From contig JBBECF010000175.1 of the NCBI GenBank assembly GCA_040881945.1, positions 7,992 to 71,991 on the forward strand: a stretch of DNA of 64,000 bases, in the 5' to 3' direction. Both the position numbers and the translations under genes were made by a program. Position 1 is the first letter of the stretch. Every line of letters begins with the position of its first letter. The notes below the pieces were generated by a model, which did not search any database, was not told the DNA's origin, and saw only the letters and a program-made list of their open reading frames with translations. Shown here one piece after another: positions 1-7,981 of the stretch. Origin of the DNA: JBBECF01 sp040881945 (lineage in GTDB: Bacteria; Pseudomonadota; Alphaproteobacteria; Dongiales; Dongiaceae).

Positions 1-304
1 CGACATCGTCGCCGCCGCCTATCTGCCGAAGCCCGAGCCCGCCGCCTATGCCAGCCTGGTCGAGCGTCACCGCGTCGACCCGCGCGCCGCGGCGATGTTC
101 GAGGACCTGCCGCGCAACCTGGCGCCCGCCGCCGCGCTCGGCATGACCACGGTGCTGGTGCGCAGCGACGCCGACCCTGGCTGCGCCGGAGGCGGCTTCG
201 CCGAGGCGAGTTGGGCGCAAGCCGGCGCCGATGGCGACCATATCCACCACGTCACCGACGACCTCGTCGCCTGGCTCGAGGCGGCGGCGCGGCGACCCAC
301 GTAG
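1..304 (+). CDS. Pyrimidine 5'-nucleotidase (HAD family), C-terminal part
   Basis: The window opens inside this gene; about 100 C-terminal residues are visible before TAG. The fragment carries KPEPAAY, matching the motif III lysine of HAD-fold phosphatases, and FEDLPRNL, matching the motif IV acidic residues that hold Mg2+. Family members dephosphorylate pyrimidine nucleoside monophosphates in the cytoplasm. In many alphaproteobacteria a gene of this type lies just before dapD. Here a toxin-antitoxin pair sits between them. The N-terminal nucleophile motif is outside the window, so a related HAD phosphatase cannot be excluded. Confidence 0.8.
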   Translation, partial: DIVAAAYLPKPEPAAYASLVERHRVDPRAAAMFEDLPRNLAPAAALGMTTVLVRSDADPGCAGGGFAEASWAQAGADGDHIHHVTDDLVAWLEAAARRPT

Positions 305-378
305 TTGCGACCGGCTGTCGGCTGGGCGCGGCCGTCTCCCGACGCCGCTCGATGGCTGTCTGCGACCGTCATTGCGTA

Positions 379-407
379 TCGACAATGCCCCTACAAATAT
401 GTATACT
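379..407 (+). promoter_or_regulatory. Predicted sigma70-type promoter of the toxin-antitoxin pair
   Basis: TCGACA (379-384, five of six matches to TTGACA) and TATACT (402-407) are separated by exactly 17 bp in an otherwise GC-rich region. Transcription would start near 414. That leaves a leader of about 20 nt containing the GAGGAA ribosome-binding site (421-426) in front of the ATG at 433. Antitoxins of this class usually repress their own promoter. No clear operator palindrome was identified beyond the promoter itself. Confidence 0.55.
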
Positions 408-432
408 TAATGTGATGGCAGAGGAAGACTCC

Positions 433-726
433 ATGGCGGACAGCTCCACGACCGGCGAGCGAACCGCGCGGGATGTGACCATCAATATCCGCGCGAACCG
501 GAAGCAGAGGACTCTGATCGACCGGGCGGCGGAAACGCTCGGCAGAAACCGCTCCGATTTCATGCTCGAAGCGGCGTGCCGCGAGGCCGAGTCCGTGCTC
601 CTCGACCGGCGCTACTTCGTGCTCGATGCGGAGAAGCACCGTCGCTTCATGGCCGCCCTGGATGCGCCGCCGTCGGACAACCCGAGACTGCGCCGGCTGC
701 TCAAGAGCAAACCCGTCTGGGACTGA
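433..726 (+). CDS. DUF1778-family antitoxin (ribbon-helix-helix)
   Basis: 97 residues. The N-terminal half (RDVTINIRANRKQRTLIDRAA) has the beta-strand then helices of a ribbon-helix-helix DNA-binding fold, and the DUF1778 signature RNRSDFMLEAA follows. The C-terminal third (from LLDRRYFVLD onward) is the tail that wraps the partner toxin in TacA/AtaR-type antitoxins. ATG 433 was chosen over the in-frame ATG at 415 because GAGGAA lies at 421-426 and the predicted transcription start is near 414. The stop codon TGA shares its last base with the ATG of the acetyltransferase gene, so the two are translationally coupled. It should neutralise the toxin and autorepress the operon. Confidence 0.88.
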   Translation: MADSSTTGERTARDVTINIRANRKQRTLIDRAAETLGRNRSDFMLEAACREAESVLLDRRYFVLDAEKHRRFMAALDAPPSDNPRLRRLLKSKPVWD

Positions 727-1244
727 TGCGCGTTGACGAGGAGTTGCGTGCGCCGGAGAGGCTGCGCAGCGAGCATGACCTGTCGAGTTTCGTCTCCGGC
801 GTGCCGGTTCTCGACGAATGGCTCAGGCGGCGCGCGTTGCGCAACGAGGAATCGGGCGCATCGCGCACCTATGTGGTATGCGCTGGCGGCCGGGTCGTCG
901 GATACTATGCCTTGGCCACCGGCGCGGAATCGCTGGCGGCGGCGCCGGGGCGGGTGCGGCGGAACATGCCCGATCCCGTGCCGGTGATGGTTCTGGGGCG
1001 CCTTGCCGTCGATCGCGCCTATCAGGGCCGCGGCATCGGCCAGAGCCTTCTGCGCGATGCGGTTCTGCGCACGCTCCAGGCGGCCGAGATCGCGGGAATA
1101 CGGGCGCTTCTCGTCCACGCGATTTCGGAGGACGCAAGGCGCTTCTACGAGCGTCATGGCTTCCAGCCGTCGCCGATCGATCGCATGACATTGTTGCTCA
1201 CCCTGGCCGACGCGACGGCGGCACTGTCCGACCGGAAAGCCTAG
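726..1244 (+). CDS. GNAT-family acetyltransferase toxin (TacT/AtaT-like)
   Basis: 172 residues, the usual size for GNAT toxins paired with DUF1778 antitoxins. The acetyl-CoA pyrophosphate loop is QGRGIG within LGRLAVDRAYQGRGIG (about residues 90-105), and the conserved C-terminal tyrosine occurs in RRFYERHGF. Characterised relatives acetylate the amino group of aminoacyl-tRNA and stop translation. The substrate here cannot be read from sequence. The start codon overlaps the antitoxin stop by one base. The pair interrupts what is normally a contiguous nucleotidase-dapD neighbourhood, which suggests horizontal insertion. No flanking repeats from the insertion were seen. Confidence 0.87.
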   Translation: MRVDEELRAPERLRSEHDLSSFVSGVPVLDEWLRRRALRNEESGASRTYVVCAGGRVVGYYALATGAESLAAAPGRVRRNMPDPVPVMVLGRLAVDRAYQGRGIGQSLLRDAVLRTLQAAEIAGIRALLVHAISEDARRFYERHGFQPSPIDRMTLLLTLADATAALSDRKA

Positions 1245-1342
1245 ACCGGACAACGGGCACGGCGTCCCCCGCCGTTGACAGCCGCCGGAGGCTGCCCCAT
1301 CTTCCGCACCTTCCGAAGCCAGCCAGCCGCCGGGATCGTTCC

Positions 1343-2200
1343 ATGGACGAAGCGGACCTGCCCGCCCTCATCGAGGCCGCCTGGGAGCGCCGCGACGACC
1401 TGTCGCCGGCCACCGGCGGCGACGTTCGCGCCGCCGTCGAGGCGGCGCTCGACGGCCTCGACCGCGGGCATTTCCGCGTCGCCGAAAAGCGCGACGGAGC
1501 CTGGGTCACGCAGCAGTGGCTGAAGAAGGCGGTGCTGCTGTCGTTCCGCCTGAACGACGCGGCGCCGATTCCGGGCGGCGGCGATTTCGGCGCGCGCGGC
1601 CCGGCGGCGTGGTTCGACAAGGTGCCGTCGAAGTTCGCCGGCTGGGGCGCGGCCGAGTTCCGCGCCGCCGGCTTCCGCGCGGTACCGAACTGCGTCGTCC
1701 GCCGTTCCGCCTATATCGCGCCCGGCGTCGTCCTGATGCCGAGCTTCGTCAACGTCGGCGCCTATGTCGATTCCGGCACCATGATCGACACCTGGGCGAC
1801 CGTCGGCTCCTGCGCGCAAATCGGCCGCAACTGCCACATCTCCGGCGGCGCCGGCATCGGCGGTGTGCTCGAACCGTTGCAGGCCGGGCCGGTGATCGTC
1901 GAGGACGACTGCTTCATCGGCGCCCGCGCCGAGGTCGCCGAGGGCGTCGTCGTCGAGCAAGGCGCGGTGCTGTCGATGGGCGTCTATCTCGGCGCCTCGA
2001 CGAAGATCGTCGATCGCGCGACCGGCGCGGTGCAGTACGGCCGCGTGCCGGCCTATTCCGTCGTCGTGCCGGGCGCCCTGCCCGGCCGGAAGCTGCCCGG
2101 CGACGAGCCCGGCCCCGGCCTCTATTGCGCGGTGATCGTCAAGCGGGTGGACGAGAAGACGCGCGCCCGGACGTCGATCAACGAGCTGCTGCGGGATTGA
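1343..2200 (+). CDS. dapD: 2,3,4,5-tetrahydropyridine-2,6-dicarboxylate N-succinyltransferase
   Basis: 285 residues, normal DapD length. It transfers succinate from succinyl-CoA to tetrahydrodipicolinate in the succinylase branch of lysine and diaminopimelate synthesis. The protein starts MDEADLPALIEAAW, then has the family N-terminal helical domain. A left-handed beta-helix follows, built from hexapeptide turns (for example SAYIAPGVVLMPSFVNVG and GTMIDTWATVG, roughly residues 120-230). DapE follows after a 3-bp gap, so the two consecutive pathway steps are probably cotranscribed. A 98-bp spacer separates it from the toxin gene upstream and may hold its promoter. Confidence 0.96.
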   Translation: MDEADLPALIEAAWERRDDLSPATGGDVRAAVEAALDGLDRGHFRVAEKRDGAWVTQQWLKKAVLLSFRLNDAAPIPGGGDFGARGPAAWFDKVPSKFAGWGAAEFRAAGFRAVPNCVVRRSAYIAPGVVLMPSFVNVGAYVDSGTMIDTWATVGSCAQIGRNCHISGGAGIGGVLEPLQAGPVIVEDDCFIGARAEVAEGVVVEQGAVLSMGVYLGASTKIVDRATGAVQYGRVPAYSVVVPGALPGRKLPGDEPGPGLYCAVIVKRVDEKTRARTSINELLRD

Positions 2201-2203
2201 TCG

Positions 2204-3376
2204 GTGTCCGCGCCGGTCGCCGCCGACATCGACCCCGTCGAGCTCGCTCGCGCGCTGATCCGCTGCCCGAGCGTGACGCCGGCCGACGCCGGCGCGCTGG
2301 ATGTGCTCGAAGGGGCGCTGACGCCGCTCGGCTTCGTCTGCCGCCGCCTGACCTTCGCCGGCGGGGGCAGCGCGGCGGTGGACAATCTCTATGCCCGGCT
2401 CGGCGAGGGACGGCCGAATTTCTGCTTCGCCGGCCATACCGACGTGGTGCCGCCCGGCGACGTCGACAGTTGGAGCGTCGATCCGTTCGCGGCCGAGATC
2501 GTCGGCGACGAGCTCTACGGCCGCGGCGCCGCCGACATGAAGGGGGCGATCGCCTGCTTCGCCGCCGCCGCCGCCGGCTTCCTCGGCCGGCGCGGGCGCG
2601 ATTTCGGCGGCAGCCTCAGCCTGCTCGTCACCGGCGACGAGGAGGGGCCGGCGGTCAACGGCACGCGCCGCGTGCTCGACTGGCTCGCCGAACGCGGCGA
2701 GCGGCTCGACGCCTGCCTGGTCGGCGAGCCGACCAACCCGGCCGCCCTCGGCGAGACGATCAAGATCGGCCGCCGCGGCAGCCTAACCGGCCGCCTGACC
2801 GTGCACGGCGTGCAGGGCCACATCGCCTATCCGCAGAACGCCGACAACCCGATCCACCGCCTGCTGCGCATGCTCTCGGCGGCGCTGGCGCGGCCGCTCG
2901 ACGACGGAACGGCGCATTTCGAGCCGTCGAGCCTGCAGATCGCCAGCATCGACGTCGGCAATCCGGCGAGCAACGTGATCCCGGCCGCGGCCCGCGCCGT
3001 GTTCAACATCCGCTTCAACGACCGCCACGACGGCGCCGGGTTGGAACGCCGGTTGCGCGCCTGCTTCGACGAGGCCGGCGGGCGCTACGACCTCGCCGTC
3101 GAGGTCAGCGGCGAGGCCTTCCTGACGCCGCCGGGGCCGCTGTCCGACCTGGTCGCCGGGGCCGTCGAACGGGTGCTCGGCCGCCGCCCCGAACTCGGCA
3201 CCGGCGGCGGCACGTCGGACGCGCGCTTCATCAAGGACCACTGCCCGGTCGTCGAATTCGGCCTGGCCGGCCCCACCCCGCACAAGGTGGACGAGCGCGT
3301 GCCGCTCGCCGACCTCAAGGCGCTGACCGAGATCTACGGCGCCGTGCTCGACGGCTATTTCGCGGCGGCATGCTGA
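2204..3376 (+). CDS. dapE: Succinyl-diaminopimelate desuccinylase
   Basis: 390 residues, M20 metallopeptidase family. It hydrolyses N-succinyl-LL-diaminopimelate. The di-zinc site is recognisable: His in FAGHTDVVPPGD, bridging Asp in GRGAADMKG, the catalytic and ligand Glu pair in TGDEEGPAVNGT, and the C-terminal His in GPTPHKVDERV. The start is GTG three bases after the dapD stop. No strong ribosome-binding site is visible, which fits translation coupled to dapD. Its last 7 bases overlap the next gene. Confidence 0.95.
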   Translation: MSAPVAADIDPVELARALIRCPSVTPADAGALDVLEGALTPLGFVCRRLTFAGGGSAAVDNLYARLGEGRPNFCFAGHTDVVPPGDVDSWSVDPFAAEIVGDELYGRGAADMKGAIACFAAAAAGFLGRRGRDFGGSLSLLVTGDEEGPAVNGTRRVLDWLAERGERLDACLVGEPTNPAALGETIKIGRRGSLTGRLTVHGVQGHIAYPQNADNPIHRLLRMLSAALARPLDDGTAHFEPSSLQIASIDVGNPASNVIPAAARAVFNIRFNDRHDGAGLERRLRACFDEAGGRYDLAVEVSGEAFLTPPGPLSDLVAGAVERVLGRRPELGTGGGTSDARFIKDHCPVVEFGLAGPTPHKVDERVPLADLKALTEIYGAVLDGYFAAAC

Positions 3377-3924
3377 GCGTACCCGAAATCGCGGCCGGCC
3401 TCACCGGCGCCTGGCGGCTCGCCCATTTCGACGGCGGCGGCATGGCCTATTTCGACCGCACGGTCGAAGGCTTCTGGCGCTCGTTCCGGGTCGCCGTCCT
3501 GGTCGCGCCGGCCTTCGCGCTGCTCGTCTATTTCCACCTGCTCGACTCACCGGCGACGGCGGGACCGGCGCGCATCGTCCTGGTCGAGGGCATCGCCTAT
3601 GTCATCGGCTGGGTCGCCTTCCCGCTCGCCGTCGTTCACCTGGCGCGGTTCGTCGACCGCGACGCCGAGGTCATCGGCTTCGTCGTCGCCTACAACTGGT
3701 CCACGATCCTGCAGATGGCCGTCTTTTTGCCGGTGGCGGCGCTCGGCGCCGGCGGGCTGGCGAACTTCCTGGGCGTCGCCGCGACCCTGGCGATCCTCGC
3801 CTACGAATGGTTCATCGCCCGGACGGCGCTGCGCCTGGGCGGCGCCGCCGCGGCCGGAGTCGTCGCCGTCGACATCGCCCTCGGCGTCCTGATCAGCGCC
3901 GTCGCCGACCGCATGATCGCGTGA
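3370..3924 (+). CDS. Hypothetical multi-pass membrane protein
   Basis: 184 residues with about four to five hydrophobic segments, for example VAVLVAPAFALLVYFHLL, IVLVEGIAYVIGWVAFPLAV and FLGVAATLAILAYEWF. The ATG overlaps the dapE stop region by 7 bp, so it is translated as part of the dapD-dapE unit. Unnamed membrane proteins occupy this position in related alphaproteobacteria. No catalytic motif was recognised and no function is assigned. It converges on truA with only 10 bp between the two stop codons. Confidence 0.8.
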   Translation: MLSVPEIAAGLTGAWRLAHFDGGGMAYFDRTVEGFWRSFRVAVLVAPAFALLVYFHLLDSPATAGPARIVLVEGIAYVIGWVAFPLAVVHLARFVDRDAEVIGFVVAYNWSTILQMAVFLPVAALGAGGLANFLGVAATLAILAYEWFIARTALRLGGAAAAGVVAVDIALGVLISAVADRMIA

Positions 3925-3934
3925 GCCCTCGCCC

Positions 3935-4702
3935 TCAGTACCGCACCTCGACCAGATAAAGCCCGCCGGGCGGGGCGGTCGGGCCGGCGGCGGAACGGTC
4001 GCGGGCGGCGAGCGCGGCGGCGACGTCGGCGGCGCTCCACTTGCCCTCGCCGACCAGCTTCAGCGTGCCGACCATGTTGCGCACCTGATGGTGCAGGAAC
4101 GAGCGTGCCCGGGCGGTGACGCGGATCTCCGCGCCGGCGCGCGCCACCTCCAGAACGTCGAGCGTCTTGACCGGCGAGGCCGCCTGGCACGACGCGGCGC
4201 GGAAGCTGGTGAAATCGTGGCGGCCGACGAGCCCCCGCGCCGCCTCGGCCATCGCCGCCGCGTCGAGCGGCGCCGCAACGCCCCAGGCGCGGCCGCGGTC
4301 GAGCGCCAGCGGCGCCCGGCGGTTGACGATGCGGTAGAGATAGGCGCGTTCGACGGCCGAGAAGCGGGCGTGGAAATCCGCCAGCGCCGCTTCGACCGCC
4401 AGCACCGCGACCCGCTGCGCCGGAGCGCCAGCGCGGCGAGTCGGCGCCGGCTTGAGGTGGTAGTTGACCGCGTCGCGCACCGTTTCGACGGCGACCGCGC
4501 GCGCGATATCGAGATGCACGACCTGGCCGAGCGCGTGCACCCCGGCGTCGGTGCGCCCGGCGGCGATGGCGGTGACGCGCTCGCCGCAGAAGGCGAACAC
4601 CGCGTCCTCGAGCGCCTGCTGCACCGACGGGCCGTTGTCCTGGCGCTGCCAGCCGACGAAGCCGCCGCCGTCGTATTCCAACGTCAGCCTGAAGCGGGTC
4701 AC
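3935..4702 (-). CDS. truA: tRNA pseudouridine(38-40) synthase
   Basis: 255 residues. TruA isomerises U38-U40 in the tRNA anticodon stem-loop. The catalytic aspartate lies in GRTDAGVHALGQV (about residues 48-60), and the N-terminal start TRFRLTLEYDGGGFVGWQRQ is typical. The chosen start is GTG at 4702-4700, which overlaps the fmt stop in a GTGA arrangement, so it is the downstream gene of def-fmt-truA. The much longer open frame upstream is only the shadow of fmt. Confidence 0.95.
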   Translation of the reverse strand: MTRFRLTLEYDGGGFVGWQRQDNGPSVQQALEDAVFAFCGERVTAIAAGRTDAGVHALGQVVHLDIARAVAVETVRDAVNYHLKPAPTRRAGAPAQRVAVLAVEAALADFHARFSAVERAYLYRIVNRRAPLALDRGRAWGVAAPLDAAAMAEAARGLVGRHDFTSFRAASCQAASPVKTLDVLEVARAGAEIRVTARARSFLHHQVRNMVGTLKLVGEGKWSAADVAAALAARDRSAAGPTAPPGGLYLVEVRY

Positions 4703-5628
4703 GGCAGCAGCGTGCCGGCGGGCAGCGGGAAGCCGCGCAGGAACTCCGCCGCCGCGAGCGCCGCTCCGCCGGCGCGCTGCAGCCGGGTCGGACGCAGGGC
4801 GCCCTGGCCGCAGGCGACCGTGAGACGGTCGTCGAGCACGCGGCCCGGCGCCGCGTCGCCGCCGTCCTCGACCAGCTCCGCCGCCAATGCCTTCACGCGC
4901 GTGCCGGCGGCCTCGAACCACGCCCCCGGCCGCGGGTCGCAAGCGCGCACGCGGCGCTCCAGCTCCGCCGCCGGCCGGCGCCAGTCGAGCCGACCGTCGG
5001 CGGGCGTCAGCTTCGGCGCGTAGGTGACGCCGGCTTGCGGCTGCGGCCGCGGCGCGAGGCGGCCGGCGGCGAGCCCGTCGAGCGCCGCGACGAGCAGCCG
5101 CGCGGACAGCGCCGCCAGACGGTCGTGCAGCTCGGCCGACGTCATGCGCGGCCCGATGGCGAGGGCCTCGGCGGTCAGAATCGGCCCGGTGTCCAGCCCT
5201 TCGTCCAGGACCATGATCGTCACGCCGGTCTCGCGATCGCCGGCCAGGAGCGCGCGCTGGATCGGCGCCGCCCCGCGCCAGCGCGGCAGCAGCGAGGCGT
5301 GGGCGTTGACACAGCCGAGGCGCGGCGCCGCCAGCACCGCCGGCGGCAGCAACAGGCCGTACGCCACAACGACGGCGGCGTCGAGCGCGAGCGCCGCGAA
5401 CGCCGCCGGCGCCGCCGCGTCCTTGAAGTCGGCCGGGCTGCGCACGGGCAGGCCCGACGCCGCGGCGAAGGCGTGCACCGGCGAATGCCGCGGCTTCCTG
5501 CCCCGCCCGGCCGGGCGCGGCGGCCGGGTATAGACGGCGGCGAGTTCGTGCCCGGCCGCGATGAGCGCGGCCAGGCTGGGGACGGCGAAATCGGGCGTGC
5601 CGAGAAAGGCGAGGCGCAGGCGGCGCAT
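4699..5628 (-). CDS. fmt: Methionyl-tRNA formyltransferase
   Basis: 309 residues. It formylates initiator Met-tRNA using 10-formyl-tetrahydrofolate. The N-terminus LRLAFLGTPDFAVPSL and the catalytic segment NAHASLLPRWRGAAPI (Asn and His), followed by the Asp in VLDEGLDTGPI, are diagnostic. A C-terminal tRNA-binding domain begins near residue 205. def, its usual partner gene, lies upstream on the same strand, but a 288-bp inverted-repeat structure with an unresolved gap separates them. The right-hand repeat arm ends two bases before the fmt ATG, so the leader and ribosome-binding region lie inside the repeat. Confidence 0.95.
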   Translation of the reverse strand: MRRLRLAFLGTPDFAVPSLAALIAAGHELAAVYTRPPRPAGRGRKPRHSPVHAFAAASGLPVRSPADFKDAAAPAAFAALALDAAVVVAYGLLLPPAVLAAPRLGCVNAHASLLPRWRGAAPIQRALLAGDRETGVTIMVLDEGLDTGPILTAEALAIGPRMTSAELHDRLAALSARLLVAALDGLAAGRLAPRPQPQAGVTYAPKLTPADGRLDWRRPAAELERRVRACDPRPGAWFEAAGTRVKALAAELVEDGGDAAPGRVLDDRLTVACGQGALRPTRLQRAGGAALAAAEFLRGFPLPAGTLLP

Positions 5629-5629
5629 T

Positions 5630-5917
<288 letters not shown>

Positions 5918-5927
5918 GGCGCCCGGC

Positions 5928-6464
5928 TCAGGCGTCGCCGGCGACGGGGATCGGGTCCGCGACCTTGCGCACCTTGACCAGCTTGCGCAGGATGATGTTG
6001 CGTTTCAGCGCCGTCAGGTGGTCGACGAACAACACGCCGTCGAGATGGTCCATTTCGTGCTGGATGCAGGTGGCGAGCATCCCGTCGGCCGCCAGCTCGC
6101 GGATTTCGTTGTCGCGGTCCAGGTAGCGCACGCGGATCGCCGCCGGCCGCGTGACGTCGGCGTAGTGCTCGGGCAGCGACAGGCAGCCCTCGTTATTGCA
6201 GGCCGTCTCGTCGGACACCCAGACCAGCTCCGGGTTGGCCAGGCGGTGGGGCTGCGCCGGTTCGTCCCCGCGCGCCGCGTCGACCACGATGACGCGCCTG
6301 GCGACGCCGACCTGGGGCGCCGCCAGACCGATGCCCGGCGCCGCGTGCATGGTCTCGACCAGGTCATCCATCAGGCGCCGCACCGCGTCGTCGACCCGCC
6401 GCACCGGCCGGCACCTGATCTTGAGGCGTGGGTCGGGCGCGGTGATGATGTCCAGCTTGGCCAT
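5928..6464 (-). CDS. def: Peptide deformylase
   Basis: 178 residues. It removes the formyl group from nascent N-formylmethionine using a metal ion. All three motifs are present: GIGLAAPQVG (about residues 45-54), EGCLSLP (Cys ligand, about residue 93) and HEMDHLDG (two His ligands and the catalytic Glu, about residues 136-143). It should be the first gene of def-fmt-truA. The substrate made by fmt and removed by def explains the pairing. Confidence 0.96.
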   Translation of the reverse strand: MAKLDIITAPDPRLKIRCRPVRRVDDAVRRLMDDLVETMHAAPGIGLAAPQVGVARRVIVVDAARGDEPAQPHRLANPELVWVSDETACNNEGCLSLPEHYADVTRPAAIRVRYLDRDNEIRELAADGMLATCIQHEMDHLDGVLFVDHLTALKRNIILRKLVKVRKVADPIPVAGDA

Positions 6465-6594
6465 GGCCTAAGGTCCGCGGCCGCGGATGCTGCCCGCGCG
6501 GCCGGCCCTTAGGTATGGCCTGACCGCGCCAGCGTCAAGCAGCGCCGGGGGGCGGGACAGGGCTGCCGCATATGGGCGCTGCATTTCGGCCCTT

Positions 6595-6676
6595 GCGTCC
6601 TTCGACAGGCTTGAGGCATGAGGGGAAATCTTCGTGGCACAAAGAAAACCCTTATGCTGAGCCTGTCGAAGCACGC
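6595..6676. repeat. REP-like palindromic repeat (CTTCGACAGG family) in the def-rmuC spacer
   Basis: Arms 6595-6624 and 6649-6676 are imperfect inverted copies around the core CTTCGACAGGCT, with about 24 bp between them. The same core, in the form CTTCGACAAGCTC, occurs inside ssb at 59548-59574, so this is a dispersed family. The rest of the 357-bp divergent spacer between def (6464) and rmuC (6822) holds no gene. A GGTCCA/TGGACC inverted pair lies near 6684-6703. Confidence 0.8.
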
Positions 6677-6821
6677 ACCGCGCTGGTCCAGGTCTACTTG
6701 GACCGGCGCAGAGCGGTCCAATGCGACGGCCCAGGGCGGCAGGCCGCGGTACGAGGGAGCATGCAAGCGCGCGGCCGGCCGTGTTAGCTTGATCGTCCCT
6801 CCGGGCAGGATAGGGCGGTCT

Positions 6822-7895
6822 ATGGACACTACGCTCATTCTCGCGCTGGCCGCCCTCGCCGCCCTCGGCCTGATCGCGGTCGTGCTGCTGCTGCGCCGCG
6901 GCGGCGGCGATCCGACGGCGGCGCTGGCCGGGCGGCTCGACCAGATGGCCAAGGACCAGGCGGCCACCCAGGCGGCGCTGGCCAAGGCGCTCGACGACCG
7001 TCTGGCCGAGCTCGGCAAGCGGGTCGGCGACCGGCTGCACGAGCAGACGACCCAGGCGCAGCAGTCGATGACCGATCTCAAGGAGCGGCTGGCGGTCATC
7101 GACGCCGCCCAGAAGAACATCGCCGAGCTGTCGTCCCAGGTGGTCGGGCTGCAGGACATCCTCGCCAACAAGCAGGCGCGCGGCGCCTTCGGCGAGGTGC
7201 AACTGGAGAACCTGGTGCGCGACGCGCTGCCGCCCTCGGCCTACGAGTTCCAGGCGACGCTGCGCAGCAAGGTCCGCGTGGACTGCCTGCTGAAACAGCC
7301 GAACGGGTCGGCGCCGATCGCGGTTGACGCCAAGTTTCCGCTGGAGAGTTACCGCGCGCTGCGCGAGGCGGCGGACGAGGCGGCGCTGGTTCAGGCCCGG
7401 CGCGCCTTCGACATGGCGATCCGCAAGCATATCCGCGACATCGCCGAGAAGTACATCGTGCCCGGCGAGACCCACGAATGGGCGGTGATGTTCCTGCCCA
7501 GCGATTCGATCTTCGCCGAGCTGCACGGCAATTTCCCCGGCACCATCGAGGACGCCCATCGCCGCCGCATCGGCATCGCCTCGCCGATGACGCTCATGGG
7601 CTTGCTGATCACCATCCGGGCGGTGTTCCGGGACGTGCAGATGCGCGAACAGGCCGGCCGCATCCAGGTCGAGGTCGGCCTGATGCTCGAAGACGTCCGC
7701 CGGCTCGATGATCGGGTCGGCAACCTGCAGAAGCATTTCGGGCAGGTCAGCGACGACGTGCGCCAGATTCACACCTCGACCGAAGGGATAACGCGGCACG
7801 CGAAGCGCATCGAGGAGGTGCAACTGGGTGAGCCCGGCGTCGCCCCGCCGGCGCTGACCGCCGTCGCCGGCGGCCGCAAGGGCGGCGAAGCCTGA
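6822..7895 (+). CDS. rmuC: RmuC-family DNA recombination protein
   Basis: 357 residues. It starts with one membrane-anchor segment (LILALAALAALGLIAVVLLL, residues 4-23). A coiled-coil stretch follows (about residues 35-115). The conserved nuclease-like RmuC domain then includes RGAFGEVQLENLV, VDAKFPLESYRAL and FLPSDSIFAEL. RmuC limits recombination at inverted repeats in E. coli; the biochemical activity is not settled. The ATG at 6822 was chosen because the hydrophobic anchor starts right behind it and AGGATAGGG lies upstream. def is divergent. Confidence 0.93.
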   Translation: MDTTLILALAALAALGLIAVVLLLRRGGGDPTAALAGRLDQMAKDQAATQAALAKALDDRLAELGKRVGDRLHEQTTQAQQSMTDLKERLAVIDAAQKNIAELSSQVVGLQDILANKQARGAFGEVQLENLVRDALPPSAYEFQATLRSKVRVDCLLKQPNGSAPIAVDAKFPLESYRALREAADEAALVQARRAFDMAIRKHIRDIAEKYIVPGETHEWAVMFLPSDSIFAELHGNFPGTIEDAHRRRIGIASPMTLMGLLITIRAVFRDVQMREQAGRIQVEVGLMLEDVRRLDDRVGNLQKHFGQVSDDVRQIHTSTEGITRHAKRIEEVQLGEPGVAPPALTAVAGGRKGGEA

Positions 7896-7920
7896 GCCGG
7901 CTGGTGATTGTACGTATTAT

Positions 7921-7951
7921 AGTTAATTATCCATAATTAAGGTAATTAACT
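7921..7951. promoter_or_regulatory. AT-rich nested palindrome upstream of the SPFH gene
   Basis: In strongly GC-rich surroundings, 7905-7970 is almost pure A/T. An inner perfect palindrome (TTAATTAT-CC-ATAATTAA, 7923-7940) is overlapped by a second inverted pair, AGTTAATTA (7921-7929) and TAATTAACT (7943-7951). The ribosome-binding site AAAGGAA follows just before the ATG at 7982. It probably holds the promoter of the SPFH-NfeD pair and may be a binding site for a dimeric regulator or nucleoid protein. Confidence 0.5.
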
Positions 7952-7981
7952 AAAATTAGACAAACAAAAGGAACCCACCCC

